Assembly: GCA_013423325.1 (NCBI GenBank)
Contig: BLJB01000171.1
Coordinates: forward strand, 1 to 64,000
From: Usnea hakonensis
Taxonomy: Eukaryota; Ascomycota; Lecanoromycetes; Lecanorales; Parmeliaceae
Direction: 5' to 3'
DNA length: 64,000 nt
The notes under the pieces are model-generated. The model ran no database searches, was not told the origin of the DNA, and was given only the letters and a program-made list of their open reading frames with translations. This document shows, one piece after another, positions 23,931 through 35,772 of this stretch. The translations under genes and the position numbers were made by a program. The first letter of the stretch is position 1, and every line of letters begins with the position of its first letter.

Positions 23931-24864
23931 ATGAACATTTTCCGTATACTTGGTACGGAGCGCAAAAGCCTGGACAACCCCTGTGATGAAGGCTTACCTT
24001 GTATAGCCGATCTCTCTCATCTCGTATCCATCCTGATACTCCTGCAGAAGATGAAGTCCTCACACGTGCGTTCTCCGCAGTAAACTGTGAAAATACCTTG
24101 TTAAACAACACAACAGAGCTGCTCCGGCATATCGTTCAAGTCGCAAGCACTTTACCTAATTGTCTACATAACCCGTTACCTAGGTGAGCTTATTCCTCAA
24201 TTGTCTATATCAATTGACCTAGCCCTCAAAGCTGACTGCTTCTCTACAGATATCTTCTGGACATTTACTGCGGGAGTCTACAATACCACTTTCAAACTTC
24301 TCTTCCTCGCTGCGCAATCTTACACCGTCTACCTAATGCTCAACGACTACAAGCCTACTCATGATCCCAATATCGACACCTTTAAGGTTCAGTATCTACT
24401 AGGTGGGAGCGCCGTCCTTGCAGTCCTCTTTCCCTACAAGTATCAAGTTACAGAGGTAGGCCCCCCTCTTTGGTTTGCCGATTTTGAATGATGATGCTAA
24501 GGCTTTGTCTAAATAAAGATACTTTGGTCGTTTTCCATCTGGCTAGAATCTGTCGCAATTCTACCACAACTGTTTATGCTACAGCGAACCGGTGAAGCGG
24601 AAACGATAACAACCCATTATCTCTTCGCGTTGGGCTTGTACAGGGCATTATATATTCCCAACTGGCTTTTTAGGTATTTTGCTGAGGGGTACGTGGACCA
24701 AATAGCTTGGGTCGCGGGGTTGGTGCAGACTGTGCTGTATTCCGACTTCTTCTGGATATATTATACCAAGTGGGTACCTTTGAAGCCGTGGAGCATGTAA
24801 TCGAACGAGGCTAACGGTTGAGCGTAGAGTGCTGCAAGGGAAGAAATTCAATTTGCCCGTATAA
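23931..24864 (+). CDS. erd2: ER lumen protein-retaining receptor (Erd2/KDEL receptor)
   Basis: Seven-helix Golgi receptor that returns HDEL/KDEL-tagged proteins to the ER. Six exons: 23931-23952, 24007-24065, 24117-24183, 24250-24455, 24519-24769 and 24828-24864, giving 213 aa, the family length. Recognisable pieces include MNIFRILADLSHLVSI, SCSGISFKSQALYLIVYITRYLD, DTFKVQYLLGGSAVLAVLFPY, ESVAILPQLFMLQRTGEAE, THYLFALGLYRALYI and the C-terminal VLQGKKFNLPV, which carries the lysine motif for retrieval. Exon 1 is 22 nt and exon 6 is 37 nt. The last intron needs a GTGGGT donor at 24770 (less common but used elsewhere in the window); any other choice breaks the conserved YYTKVLQGKK join. It is convergent with the XRCC4 gene. 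Confidence 0.95.
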
Positions 24865-25109
24865 AAATGGTCGGACGCGCAGTATGCTCATCGCAGAAAA
24901 AGTTTGGGGCAATGCTATGTGGAAGCTTGTGGAAATGTATGCATGGCAGGAGCTCTTCACTGCAAGCTCCATCAAGCGCGCTCACCGAATACCATAGGAG
25001 CAAGATCGATGCTTTACGCTTATCCATAGAGAACCAAATTCATAGGCACCCTTCAAGCATGGACGATTGTGCTTTAATAGAGCACATCAGATGATAGCAT
25101 GAACGTGTC

Positions 25110-26274
25110 TCATAATTCGTCGTCATCCGTCTCCTCATCCTCGTTTCTAGCCTCTTGGATGAATCCTGAGTTATCCTCTATCACTGGACGCTTTGCCTCC
25201 TCGATTCTGCAGTCTTCTCCAAAAAGAATGGACCCCGTCGGCGGCAGGGCTTCTGGTCTCATCTTACTGCTTTTAGCTCCTTTCGCGCCATCAGCGACCT
25301 CATTCCTGCCAGGCAGTTTGCGTGCCTGGGGAGGAGAAGAATCTGGCTCATCGCCAGTTTCATCGTCAGTCACTTCTTGACTAGAATGCTCGGGCGTATT
25401 CATCTGCTCGGATAGGTCACTCTCTGGCTTTTGCTTGGGAGATTTCCCTTCAAGCCCGCTTTCTTCTGACGATTCAGACACTTGATGGGCACTCTTTGCT
25501 TTTCGTTTCCCAGCCCGAGAAGGGGCGGCTGCGCGGGGTTGCGAGATTGAGCGAGCACCTTGAATTTTCGATGCTTGCTTAGGATCAAGTTTTGCAGAAG
25601 CCAAAATTCGCTTTTGGTCTCGGATCTTTAGCTTCTTTGTATTGAGAAGCTCTCGAAAGTTCCGTAGAAGAGAATCTTCGTGTTCTCTCTTGGCTTTGAT
25701 CAGATCCTCGAGCTGATTGTTGAGCTTTTCCATCTTCCTGCTTTGCCCATCATATTTCGAAATCAGGTCTTGGACTTCTCTGTCCAACTCATTGGACCTT
25801 TCCACAGCCGTTCCTGTCCATTTCCTTATATCTATCTCCTGACTCTCGTCTTTCTTGAAAACCACCTCGCCTAGCTTTTGAGTGATAGCGGAGATGTTGT
25901 TGCGGAATACCATTGAGATTCTGTCTCCAGTAATGGTCGCAAGGACTTCAAGTTTTTCAAGAATGCTCGCTTCTGACGCCTGAGTTCGGCGTTGGAGGAG
26001 GATTGAATGCAATACATTTTCCCATTGGTCATCACTTAACTGATTTCTCTTGTCCCGTAGCTTTGAAATTCGAGTCTGCCTTACTTCATCAGCGGTCAGT
26101 GATGGCTCAGGATTTAAAGGTTCTGAACTCACTCGTAGCCACGTACGGAAAGTCCCCTTCGGTTGCCAGCAGCTTTAGATCTAATGGAGAAGGTCCCTCG
26201 GGTGAAACATTTACTAGAATATGCTCCTTATCTTTGTCCAAGCGGGGGAGATAGAGGATGTGTTGGGTAGCCAT
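25110..26274 (-). CDS. XRCC4/Lif1-family non-homologous end-joining protein
   Basis: Scaffold of DNA ligase IV in end joining. Two exons, 26274-26133 and 26083-25110, give 371 aa; the 49-nt intron is closed by the join YVATIRQTRISKL. The first 150 residues match the XRCC4 head (LPRLDKDKEHILVNVSPEG, KLRDKRNQLSDDQWENVLHSILL). Residues 150-230 are a long coiled-coil stalk (NELDREVQDLISKYDGQ, RKMEKLNNQLEDLIKAKRE) where ligase IV would bind. The tail is disordered, acidic and serine-rich, with the basic segment GKRKAKSAHQ, and ends ETDDDEL. The alternative of an XLF/Nej1 paralogue is less likely because of the long single stalk. It is divergent from byr4 with 468 bp between start codons. Confidence 0.85.
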
Positions 26275-26742
26275 GCAAGGCGTGGTGTGGTATCAGGAGA
26301 AGATCAGGAAAGAAATGACCATCGAGCAAGATGCCAATGCCAAGGCGCTAAATTAGTACTGCTAGAAAATGGGAGGCCGGTCGGTCGCCTTTATTAGCCC
26401 TACCCCGTACTTCGTCCGCGAGGATACAGCTTCTTCTTGTATCATTTACTCCCATCTGCTGTCTCGACAACCACTACCTGTTCCCTTCTTTCAATTAACA
26501 ATCATTGCTATTTGGGAATCGTTCTCCAAATATCCTGTCCGCAAGCTCTTTCCGGCAAATCCTGCTCGTCAAGGGGTGGCTCCGAGTAACAACTTCACCA
26601 CCGCGAGATACAAAACGATCTGGCAAACATCGACGGCCTGTAGCACTCTAGTCCACCAATTATATCGAACATGTTATCAAGGTTCTGAGCGGCGTGATTG
26701 AGATCTCACTTCTACGAGACATCATTCGCTACCCGACCTGCA
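26275..26742. other. Divergent promoter region XRCC4 / byr4
   Basis: Shared 5' region of two divergent genes. An open frame at 26369-26701 crosses it but has no homology and does not join byr4 in frame in a convincing way. No other feature is seen. Confidence 0.4.
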
Positions 26743-29700
26743 ATGAGCACGACTCAGGTTCCCAACCGGCTGACTTACACAGTTCGGGAGCACTACGACA
26801 GCATGGAGTCATTCGTCTTGAAGCCGCTGCAACCAGCGGAGGGTACCATAGAGTGCTGGGATGATGACGACGATCTTCAAGGAATCGATGAACTTCAATT
26901 CCGGAATGTATCCACCACCACAATTGGCTCCAACCAGGCTTCTCAGGCTTCTCACTTCCGTGAGAGCACTTCATCACGTTTGTCAACACGCTCAGACAGA
27001 GAGTCGATAGGTGGAGGAGACGAAGATTGGCAGGTACTGATACCAACGGACGCTGAGAATTCAACCACAGAGGCCATCAATGCTGCAAAGACTGCTGGTA
27101 TTCCGATACCCACCAACGTCCCTTCATCTGCACTTCTCGGCGGTACTATTAAGCGACTAGGGGGTAGACGTTTGAAAAAAGTCTTAGGAGGGGATGATTG
27201 GAGTGAAGATATTGAAANNTATTGAAATACCTGAAGCTCAAGAAGGCGGCTTCAAATTGAAGAAGAACGACCAGAAAGACTATCCAGACGTACTAAGGCA
27301 GTTCAGTGCAGATTTCCCATCCTCTCCGAGCCCGTCGAAGCCCCAATCCAGTATGACATTCAAAGAGCGAATGGCTTCCGGCACCAAGATGAAGACTGGG
27401 AATTCTTCCTTGAATAAGTTTCGTGATGATGAGGACGACGATGGCGACTTCTTTGGAGATGTACCCACAATCAAGGTTGCCAAAGGACGATTACCACAAA
27501 AATCCGTCAGCGTCTCCCGTCCGCCAACGAAGATCAATAATGAGGTTGAAAACATCGAAGACGACTTGGAGTTACCTATTGATGGCGAGCCTCTCAGACT
27601 GTCAGCCAGAAAAGAAGCACCTAGGACTCCAGCATCCCAGCTCAATGACGATCTGGACATGGAATGGGCTGAGGGTAGCTTAGGCACGAGGTTTGGTGGT
27701 ACAAGGAGAGATGCGAGATCGAATCCAAGCTCATCGATCTCCGCTTTCAGTCCTAGCGCTTCAAGCTGTCTGACAGGTGAGAGCGAAGACGAAGGCTTAG
27801 AGGGCCTCATCCTTCCAGACGGACCCTTCAAATTTGATGAGGCGCTCAAGAAGCGTCTCGACAGTATAACGACCGATCTCGCAGAGCCCATCTCGCAGAG
27901 GCAGCCAGTTGAGCCGGCCAAAAAGGCCATGTCGGTGAAGGACGATTTCTTCTCTGGCATTGAAATTGGCGATGGCGATGTATTCGATTCTGGCAAGCTC
28001 ACTCTCAATCGGAACGTCAAGCACAAAGCAGCGCGGCATAACAGTCCAGTGAGGCGAGCTGCAACAACTCTCACGTTTACCAATAAGCTTGACCCTGGCC
28101 TAAGCAAGATACCAAAGCCTCTGGCCCAAAGTAAGTCCCGCCCTTTACTGGAGCCTGTATCCGAGAGTGGAGGCCCCATACCTCATTTTCGCCGGCCTGG
28201 GTCGCGCATCGGAGGTCATTCTGCACATTCGTCCATTTCAGCCATTCCAACCCCCGCTACTCCATCTTCCCACAACGCAGCGCCATCTACTCCGGTCCGC
28301 CGTGGATTGAATTCCAAATCGTCCCGCGACACACTAAGGTCTGAGCCTACAACAAACCCTGCGCAATTCCTGAGGTCCAAGCGATCAGCGCCCGCGATGA
28401 GAAATCAACCTTCGCCGGCTCGCACGCAAACATTGTATCAGAGGCCTCCATCTCGGGGAGGAGAATGTGGCTCACGTCAAGGTCTGCCGTCCAGACCCAA
28501 GACACCCATCGATCGATCAGGCGCTGAGTCGAGTCTCGCCAACTCGAGAAGACCGCCTGTCCCTTTCTTGCCTGCCGGAACATCCCAAGCACAGTCTCAC
28601 CATATAAGCATCAAATCTTCCAGACACTTTAATCGCCCTACATCTTCGGATTCAAATGATAACGGCCTTGTCAATCGTCCAATATCGCGGCTTTCCAATG
28701 CACACCACCGGCCTATCACTCCTACAGGTCGCCGAGACCATGCTCCAGAGTCTTTGATTCGAGAAGCTGCGTCCAAGCGGACTCTTACCAAACCAACTCG
28801 GCGCCGAGCCTTTGGCGAAGGAAGCGAGCTGGATGCCTTTGATGACCTTCCCACCTCGGCTTCAACAGAGTCCAAGTTTACGAAGCAGCCAATTTCACGC
28901 GGTGCACCAAAGTCTGTTCAGATGCGAAGCAAGCTTGGCCTTCAACCCCATAATGTTTCAACAACATCACTCAATGAGCTACCCCCTCCCGCCACACCAT
29001 CGACGCCTTTCAGTCCCCCCAGGCATGGCCTTGTTCCAAGCTTCGCTCGTGACACTAATGCGTCTCGTCTCGCTCGAGAACACCGCATCGGGTCAGTCAG
29101 TGCTACTCTACACACAACGCCATCTCTTCCTACAGTCCGCGAAAGCGGGCCCCTCAGCTCGATAAGCACCAATTGGAAAGCGCATGCAAACTCTGTCACC
29201 AACGCCAAGGGCATCGGATCTCCAAGCGTCCATCATCTGAAGAAGCGTACGAAGGGTCCACCCCAGAAGCCTCGTCTTATCAAGCCAATGGGAGAGGGGG
29301 TCAATACCGCAAAGACTCTGAAAGGCATGTCCTGGAACCCCATATTTTTTCGTTGGGAGGGTAATGAGAATGCGCTCACCCCTTTCGAATTGCCAATCCC
29401 ACAGCCGACGACATCAGCAAGTCCGAAGTCGCCAGGAGGTGGAAAAGCGGCACCAGCACTTATAGCCAATGTAGGTGCCACCAAAGGCGTGCAGATGAGC
29501 GGCGGCATGGTCTTTGACCCGCAGCGCATGTGCTGGCTCAAGATGGCGCCACAGCATGGCGAGCTGAGACAAGGAAACAGCTCTAATCCTATGTCTCCTG
29601 ACACCGTTGATGACGAAGACGACCCTTTCGCTGGCTTGGATGATCTTGATGATGGGATTAAGGCGAAGAGCACGGCCGGACAAGCCAATGACAATAGTCT

Positions 29701-29923
29701 CAGTGGTGCAACTGCTGCTAAAGGGACTTCATTGGTAGGGGATGAGTGGCTTGTAGGAGAAGAATTTGATGTCGGACCAGAATTCGTGAGGAGGCAGAAG
29801 GCGGAGGAGGAGAGATGGAGGAGCAAGGTGGACGGATGGGTTGGAGAGGGAATTGTGAGGGATGAAGAATTGGGGAGAGGAGGTTGGAGGTGGGCTATTC
29901 GCGGAAAATTAGAAACACTGTAA
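26743..29923 (+). CDS. byr4: Byr4/Bfa1-like cytokinesis inhibitor (GAP subunit), interrupted by an assembly gap
   Basis: Scaffold half of the two-part GTPase-activating protein (with Bub2/Cdc16) that restrains the Tem1/Spg1 GTPase of the septation or mitotic exit network at spindle pole bodies. The frame opens at ATG 26743 and is intronless to 29923. Early acidic motif ECWDDDDDLQG, the repeat-like DDWSEDIE and a C-terminal block (GMSWNPIFFRWEGNENAL, GGMVFDPQRMCWLK) plus GPFKFDEALKKRLD are typical of the family. Two Ns at 27218-27219 sit between two copies of TATTGAAA. Removing the Ns and one copy (10 nt) restores a single frame reading DWSEDIEIPEAQEGG and a protein of about 1056 aa. The apparent frameshift is therefore best read as an assembly artefact. 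The long middle is disordered and Ser/Pro/Arg-rich. Confidence 0.88.
27218..27219. other. Assembly gap (NN) with duplicated flank
   Basis: The only ambiguous bases in the window. TATTGAAA occurs directly before (27210-27217) and directly after (27220-27227) the Ns, as expected when two overlapping contig ends are scaffolded without merging. Confidence 0.9.
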
Positions 29924-30204
29924 GTATGGAAGAGGAACTATGGCATGGTGTGATTATTGAGCAATTGTATAACAATTTGTGCTACAAAATCAGCGACGGT
30001 GTCTCAAGGCGATTAAACTTCTATTCCGACGCCGATGCAAATTACGTTCAGTGAATATTTCCGAAGTGATGAAGTGGTTCGTGAATCCAAGAAAGTATGT
30101 ACAGCCTCATGAAGACGCCGGACCCCCATTTACAGAACCCTCGAGCTCTGCAATTTCCCATCGCAATTCTGCATGTATCATGCTGCATGCCGGAATCTTA
30201 TCAT

Positions 30205-32566
30205 CTACATTGAAGCTGTATGTGCCATCTGGGGCGTGCCGTACGCAACCTGACTGTTTGGTTCACCAGGAGCCATGAAGTTGGTCTCAGGATTACCTGT
30301 CGCCTTGGCTGCCGAACATCGTGCCATTGTTGGGGAACTGTAGCATTTAAAATCAGCAATGTGTCAAGGACGGCCGGTAGGCTCCAACGTACCTTCTGGA
30401 GATCGCGTCTGTGAGGAAGAAATCCTCGATTACACTTTCAAAAGGTTTGTTCTCTGCTTTGGCTCCTTTGTTCTGATCTACAAGCTGCACCTTCTGAAGC
30501 TGGGGCATTCCAGTCCCCTCCACGATGTCGTAACGTCGTAATGCAGGGCTGATCTCGTCCATGCGATCCCTCAAAGCTTCTACATCGTCATATGGTAGCG
30601 ACGCCCCCAGGTATTCGCTCGCTGCCCTCAGGATCTTCCAGTCATCTCTCGCTGCTCCTGGCATTGAGGTGGCGGCTCGCGTCATTTGAACGCGACCTTC
30701 CGTGTTCATATATGTACCGTGCTTCTCTGTGTACGCGGCCCCGGGAAGTATGACATCTGCAAGCTGGGCACCTCTATCGCCATGATGGCCTTGGTAAACC
30801 ACGAAAGCGCCCTTGGGAATAGCGGACTCGGAAATCTCATCTGCCCCGAGTAGCCAGATGAACTTAGGAATTGTGCTCGCGACAGTGGGAGAGGGAATCG
30901 TGAAGCCAACTTCGTAGGCTCCTGTCCGGGAGGCGGCACGCTGGAGTACGTTGTAGCCTTGCCACTTAGGAGTTATGAAGTTGGCGGCGTTCTTATCGAC
31001 AAACGAACCGACGGTTTCGAAAATGGCTTTTGCGTCCGGGTGCTCCACAGCCGACGAACCAACAATGATCATAGGGCGTTTGGCAGATTGGAGGAGTTTC
31101 CCCCAAGAACTTTGAAGTGCCTTCTTTAAGGCAGCCACGTCAGTGCCGAGATGGTCAAAGTCGAAGGTACTGTCGAAGGACTCGCCGATAAGGCCAATTT
31201 CGAGGTCGGAACGCAGCCACTGCTTGCGAATGCGCGCATTTAAGCCGGCGGCTTCGAGGCGAGGATTTGTACCCACAAGCAGTATGGCGTCCGCTTCTTC
31301 AACGCCATAGATCTTGCTATTGAAAGTATAGGAGGAGCGAAGGTCGATTCCGTGGGCGATGGGCTGGCTGCCGAGAGGTTGGTCGAGTGCGAGATTGTCA
31401 GATCCTAGTTTATTGGCTAGATCTTTCATAGCGACTAATGTTTCCGTCTCGACAAGGTGACCAGTGATGGCTTTGAACTCGTTTCCTTGGGGGGATATCC
31501 GCTGGTAGGCGTTGCCGATCTCCGTCAACACTTGTTCCCATGATGCTGGCATGAATTTATTTTCTCTTCGTATCAGAGGCGTAGTCAATCGTTGTGTTTT
31601 CAAGCCATCGCAAGCAAAACGAGTCTTGTCGTTGATCCACTCCTCGTTGATGTCATCGTTGAGTCTGGGAATGATCCTCATGACTTCCATTCCTCTTGCA
31701 TCTATCCGAATATTCGAACCCAGAGCATCAAGCACGTCCACTGATTCAGTATGCTGCAACTCCCACGGCCGTGCACGGAAAGCGTATGGCTTGGAAGTCA
31801 AGGCGCCAACAGGGCACAGGTCAATGACATTGCCGGACATCTCGGAATCAAGAGCTGTTTCAAGATATGTGCCAATTTGCATGTCGTTGCCTCTGCCCGT
31901 TGATCCGAGCTCTGGTGCCCCAGCTACATCGTTTGCGAATCGAATGCATCTCGTGCAATGGATACATCTGTTCATCGAAGTCTTGATTAAAGGGCCCATG
32001 TTCTTATCTTCAACGGCACGCTTGCCCCCCATCTCATGAAATCGCCCTCGATCGGCTCCATATCGCATTGACTGATCTTGTAGATCGCATTCGCCTCCTT
32101 GGTCGCAAATTGGACAGTCCAGGGGGTGATTTGCAAGCAAAAACTCCATCACGCCTTCTCTTGCTTTGTGTGTGAGCGGGGAGTCTGTCTTAACCACCAT
32201 GCCAGGCTGTACAGGCCAGGCGCATGATGCTACAGGCTTCGGCGCCCTTTCAACTTCAACTAGACACATACGACAATTTCCGGCAATCATAAGTTTTTCG
32301 TGGTAACAATATCGCGGTATTACCACGCCGGCCTTTTCGCATGCCTGGATGAGGGCAGAGCCCGCTGCATATGAGATCAGCGCATCCATAGCCTCGTTCT
32401 CAGACCACTGTCATCTGTTACCTTCTATTGAAACCTGTTTGCCATCAATTGTGAGCTGCACTTCCGCTTTCCTCCTCGTTGTGGCGGTAAAACTCCTCGC
32501 ACTAGATTGCCATATTGCATGGCTTCCACGCCTAGCCGGAGACCTGGAGAGTAGCGTACGTAGCAT
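30205..32566 (-). CDS. nuo78: NADH:ubiquinone oxidoreductase 78-kDa subunit (complex I, NDUFS1/Nuo78)
   Basis: Largest peripheral-arm subunit of mitochondrial complex I; carries iron-sulfur clusters N1b, N4 and N5 in the electron path to ubiquinone. Exons 32566-32422, 32364-30393 and 30337-30205 give 749 aa. A basic presequence (MLRTLLSRSPARRGSHAIW) targets the matrix. The 2Fe-2S ligands are Cys68, Cys79, Cys82 and Cys96 (RYCYHEKLMIAGNCRMC ... ASC). The His/Cys N5 motif is HPLDCPICDQGGECDLQ and the N4 cysteines lie in CIHCTRCIRFAND and DLCPVGAL. The molybdopterin-like C-terminal domain lacks cofactor, as in the family. The last exon (reading SSPTMARCSAAKATG) was found through a 55-nt intron whose skipping would put an unrelated 13-residue end on the protein. 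It is convergent with byr4. Confidence 0.96.
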
Positions 32567-33513
32567 ACTGGACAATGGAACAAAGGAAAGGAGGCAACGA
32601 AAGGACAATTGAAATCACATTCAACTGTGTTCCTTTGCAACGCATATGCTTGAGTAAATTACTTAGCATGAGAGGGTGGAAGCATGAAAGCACACTTGCT
32701 CGACCGTATTAGCTTATGCACAAAGCTTGCTAATTGCTTGGCACTTTTTTTCAAGGTGATACTGCCAAGACATCATATTTCTAGATCAATTACCTATATA
32801 GCTCTATAATTATAACGAATCTTCAAGAGGCCTATATATTAATGTTCGTCGCCTCTTACTACTCGGCCCTGTTAAAAATTTCAAATAATAAAGTAATGAT
32901 GTTGGCAAAAGGCAATGTCACTTGTCGGGGGACGAGGTGTGTGATTTTTCGAAAAAAGTGCGCTAAAATTCGCAAGCTAAGGTTGTGCATAAGCTACTTT
33001 AATACTCTAGCCGCAGTAAGCGCAATGTGAAATAGAAAATCTTCCCCCACTCGGTCAATCCCTCTCTTAATTATACTCATCAGGACGTACTTTATTGTAG
33101 GAGGGATTGGCGAAGTTGAAGTTCGACTCCGAGTCCACCAATCCCTTCTCTGCTAGCTGATCCGAGAGCAAGTATGGATTGGCGCTGTAGCTGGAGCACA
33201 CGAGGTTTTCTTACGGGAGGCTGGTGACATTGCGTTCCTTACCGACGGTCGCTATAGAATTATGCGAAGGACAATCGTTACGTGTGATGGGTCCAAGGCT
33301 CGATTAATACCTTTGTTATACTTCTAAATGACTTGACCACTGGAAGCGACAATTTTGACGAGTATTGTTACACTTGCTACATCTCAGGGCTTCAAATTAA
33401 TTGCATACGCCGACAAAGCTTTGAGTGATATCGTAAAGCTCCCAAATCGCATCACTTGTATATCGAAATCTCCAGCATCTGATCATGAACTCATTAGCTC
33501 TTCACCCAGCTCT
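32567..33513. other. Intergenic, AT-rich
   Basis: Promoter side of nuo78 and 3' side of the Sly41-like gene. The 32750-33030 part is very AT-rich with no gene. A 9-bp perfect inverted repeat (AGGGATTGG / CCAATCCCT) lies at 33102-33146 around a 27-nt loop with a tRNA-B-box-like word; no tRNA fold fits. Confidence 0.45.
33102..33146. repeat. 9-bp inverted repeat, possible stem-loop
   Basis: Arms AGGGATTGG (33102-33110) and CCAATCCCT (33138-33146) are exactly complementary. The 27-nt loop contains GACTCCGAGTC, itself palindromic about its central base. It could be an RNA stem-loop, a transposon scar or chance. Confidence 0.6.
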
Positions 33514-35204
33514 TCACCCAGCACTCGTACTTGAATCTTTCGGTCTCCAGGTCTCTTCCTGTCGAGTTCCTGGCGGTCGCCACGAATTACCAACCTGACT
33601 TCTTGCTCTTGGCCGCCCCGGCCCAGCTGCATCTGCTTTCTTATCATCCCCAACAACATGGCCATTCACTTTCCCAAATAAATTGTTCGAAAAGGTGCTC
33701 AATGGTGACTCGTCAAACATCGCGTCCTTATTACTCAGTGGTAGGAGCGGCTTGTCAAGACTCAGAGACTCCAACTTGGCCCTCCGGTTCGCTTTTGCCG
33801 AGTCGCTTGTACGATCATAGAGGTATAGTCCAAGAAAAGTGAGAGCGATGCCAGCTGCTTGTAGTGATGTTGTGCGATTACCAAACCATACGATGGCCAC
33901 GACAATTACGAAAACACGTTTGATGAGCGAGGCGACCGAGTAAGTGACGGGAGAGACAAGGGAGAGGAGGACAAAGGCCAGCATGTTCTGTGCGAAATGG
34001 AAGATCCCGTTGAAAAAAAACTCCAAGGGAAGGTACACTGAAGATGTAGGGGAGAGGGATGGGGTGGTGTGAGGCGTAAGGGACAGTGGCGCAGAGTAAA
34101 GAGGGAGAGCGTCAGTCCATAGCCAGATGGGGAAAGTAAGGACGAAGGCGAGGCCAGAACAGTAGCAGAGTAGATTCAATTTGTCGAGCTTGCGTTGTGC
34201 TGGAGCCATACCGGGTCCATCAGCTTCCGCACGGGCGGCCTCATTGAAGAGCCTTTTCGAGAATATATTTTGAGTAACAAAAACGAGGGCCCCGCCGAAA
34301 GCGCATAGGATGCCAAAGAGGTTGCCTGAGAACTCAAAACTGCAGGCTAGGATGACACCGAGCGTCAGAGGTATGAGCGAAAAGTATGTTGCGGTGGGGT
34401 AATGGATGTGGAAGACAAAACGGTAAGCCAGGACGGTGAAGAGTGGGGAGAGGCCTTTAATGGTGTGGACCAGAGATACTGGGATTTTCTCAGTAGCTGT
34501 GGAGGATAGAATATGTCCGCCGATCTGAAAGAGGGCGAGAGGCATGGTAGTACGTATGACTTCCCAACTAGGATACCGAATGCCGTTCTTTAGAGCTGGA
34601 ATGGTAGTCTGTAGATATGGGAAGAGACGGGCTAGGAATGCAAAAAATAGGCACCACCCAGAGACGAAGGCAAATTGTATTATAGTGAGAGTGATCGGCT
34701 TAGGAAAGACGTTGAGAATGGACTTGGAGGAGGTATTGGTAAGGGCCGAGCTCAAATACCAGATAAGGCAGAGCATCTGAAAGACATATGAGCTTGTGTA
34801 TGTTTCGAGGCCACATTTTCACCTACTAGAATTCTAAAAGATATTGGAGCTCTCAACGCCTCTGCAATCTCATGTGCATTTTCACTGACGCTAGCCTTCC
34901 TAGTACGAATGCTTTTGAAAGCATCGCTGATACTTCTTTGCCGTCCATGTTGTCGAGGGCCCGCAACGTTAAGATGGCCATCTCCCCATGCCAGATGGTT
35001 GTCCTTCCGCGTCTGCCACCTTTCGCTGTGTATCACGCCGTTTGTCCTTGCGGGGCTTAACGTCCTAGCGCCTGCATTTCTGCCTGTTTCGCTCTCCTCA
35101 TAATCGGAAAATTGGTCTCCAGATAGTAGTGCGTCTAGGTCTGGGAACTTCTCCCTTGGGTTTGAGGAGGATGACCGGCGATGCTCGACGTTAGGAGAGC
35201 TCAT
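33514..35204 (-). CDS. Sly41-like triose-phosphate-translocator family membrane protein
   Basis: Drug/metabolite-transporter superfamily, TPT family; yeast Sly41 is an ER/Golgi protein that suppresses ER-to-Golgi transport defects. Exons 35204-34827 and 34776-33514 give 546 aa. The first 120 residues are polar and Ser/Arg-rich (cytosolic). About ten hydrophobic helices follow, starting LCLIWYLSSALTNTSSKSIL. The family's conserved lysine/threonine region is seen in EKIPVSLVHTIKGLSPLFTVLAYRF and the second half in LVSPVTYSVASLIKRVFVI and WFGNRTTSLQAAGIALTFLGLYLYDR. The last 100 residues are again polar and Arg-rich. The intron is 50 nt and the join is FRIL/MLCLIW. Substrate is unknown. Sly41-like rather than plastid-type is inferred from fungal context. 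Confidence 0.87.
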
Positions 35205-35772
35205 AGTCCGGCTTTAGCAGATGCGCGATTACGACTCAGGTCTGGACTGTGCCTATAGACTCTTATGATTCTGTATGCTTTGCAAGGAGACAAACGCGGA
35301 GATTTACTGCATTTTAAGTGGAAGATATCGTGATGGTGTCAGGAACCAAGTAGCTGCAGCAAAGCTGCAGCTACCTTGACTCTCAGGATACCCGTCGTAT
35401 GGTGGATAGATTGCTCCCGGTAGTTGAATTTTTCAGGACAACCTTTTCTTTTGTAAGAAGGGTGGCGTGGACGAGGAAAGGTTCTGAGTTGATGTGGGCT
35501 TTTACACATATACTACTGTCAGAGTATCACTCGCGAATTATCTACTCGATTCTGATTGGAGGAACTTCGAGTACGCTACGGCCGAATTATGTAAGACGAA
35601 GGCAAAAAACAAATCAATCTCTCGAATGCCATGGTCCATCAGGCAGGACGTCACAAGCTCAATTCCCTCTACCTTCTTATGAATTCAATTACACCCGTCG
35701 CCATGAAATGACGAACTATGCTAGGGATCATTGGCACCAAGGCCTCTTTTGATCCCGACACATGACCTGAGA
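35205..35772. other. Divergent intergenic region with a strong hairpin
   Basis: Lies between the Sly41-like gene and the S9-type hydrolase. Contains the 11-bp inverted repeat at 35350-35374. Open frames here (35399-35752) show no homology; an upstream first exon of the hydrolase with a signal peptide was looked for and not found convincingly. Confidence 0.4.
35350..35374. repeat. 11-bp perfect inverted repeat, 3-nt loop
   Basis: GTAGCTGCAGC (35350-35360), AAA, GCTGCAGCTAC (35364-35374). As DNA or RNA this would make a very stable hairpin. It sits about 145 bp upstream of the Sly41-like start codon. Confidence 0.9.

Noticed and set aside
27218..27219. Programmed or real frameshift in byr4
   Set aside because: The Ns are flanked by an exact 8-bp duplicate, and collapsing it restores one frame, so an assembly artefact explains it fully.
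27280..28179. 299-codon open frame on the minus strand
   Set aside because: Antisense to byr4, with low-complexity Ser/Leu composition explained by the codon bias of the plus-strand gene.
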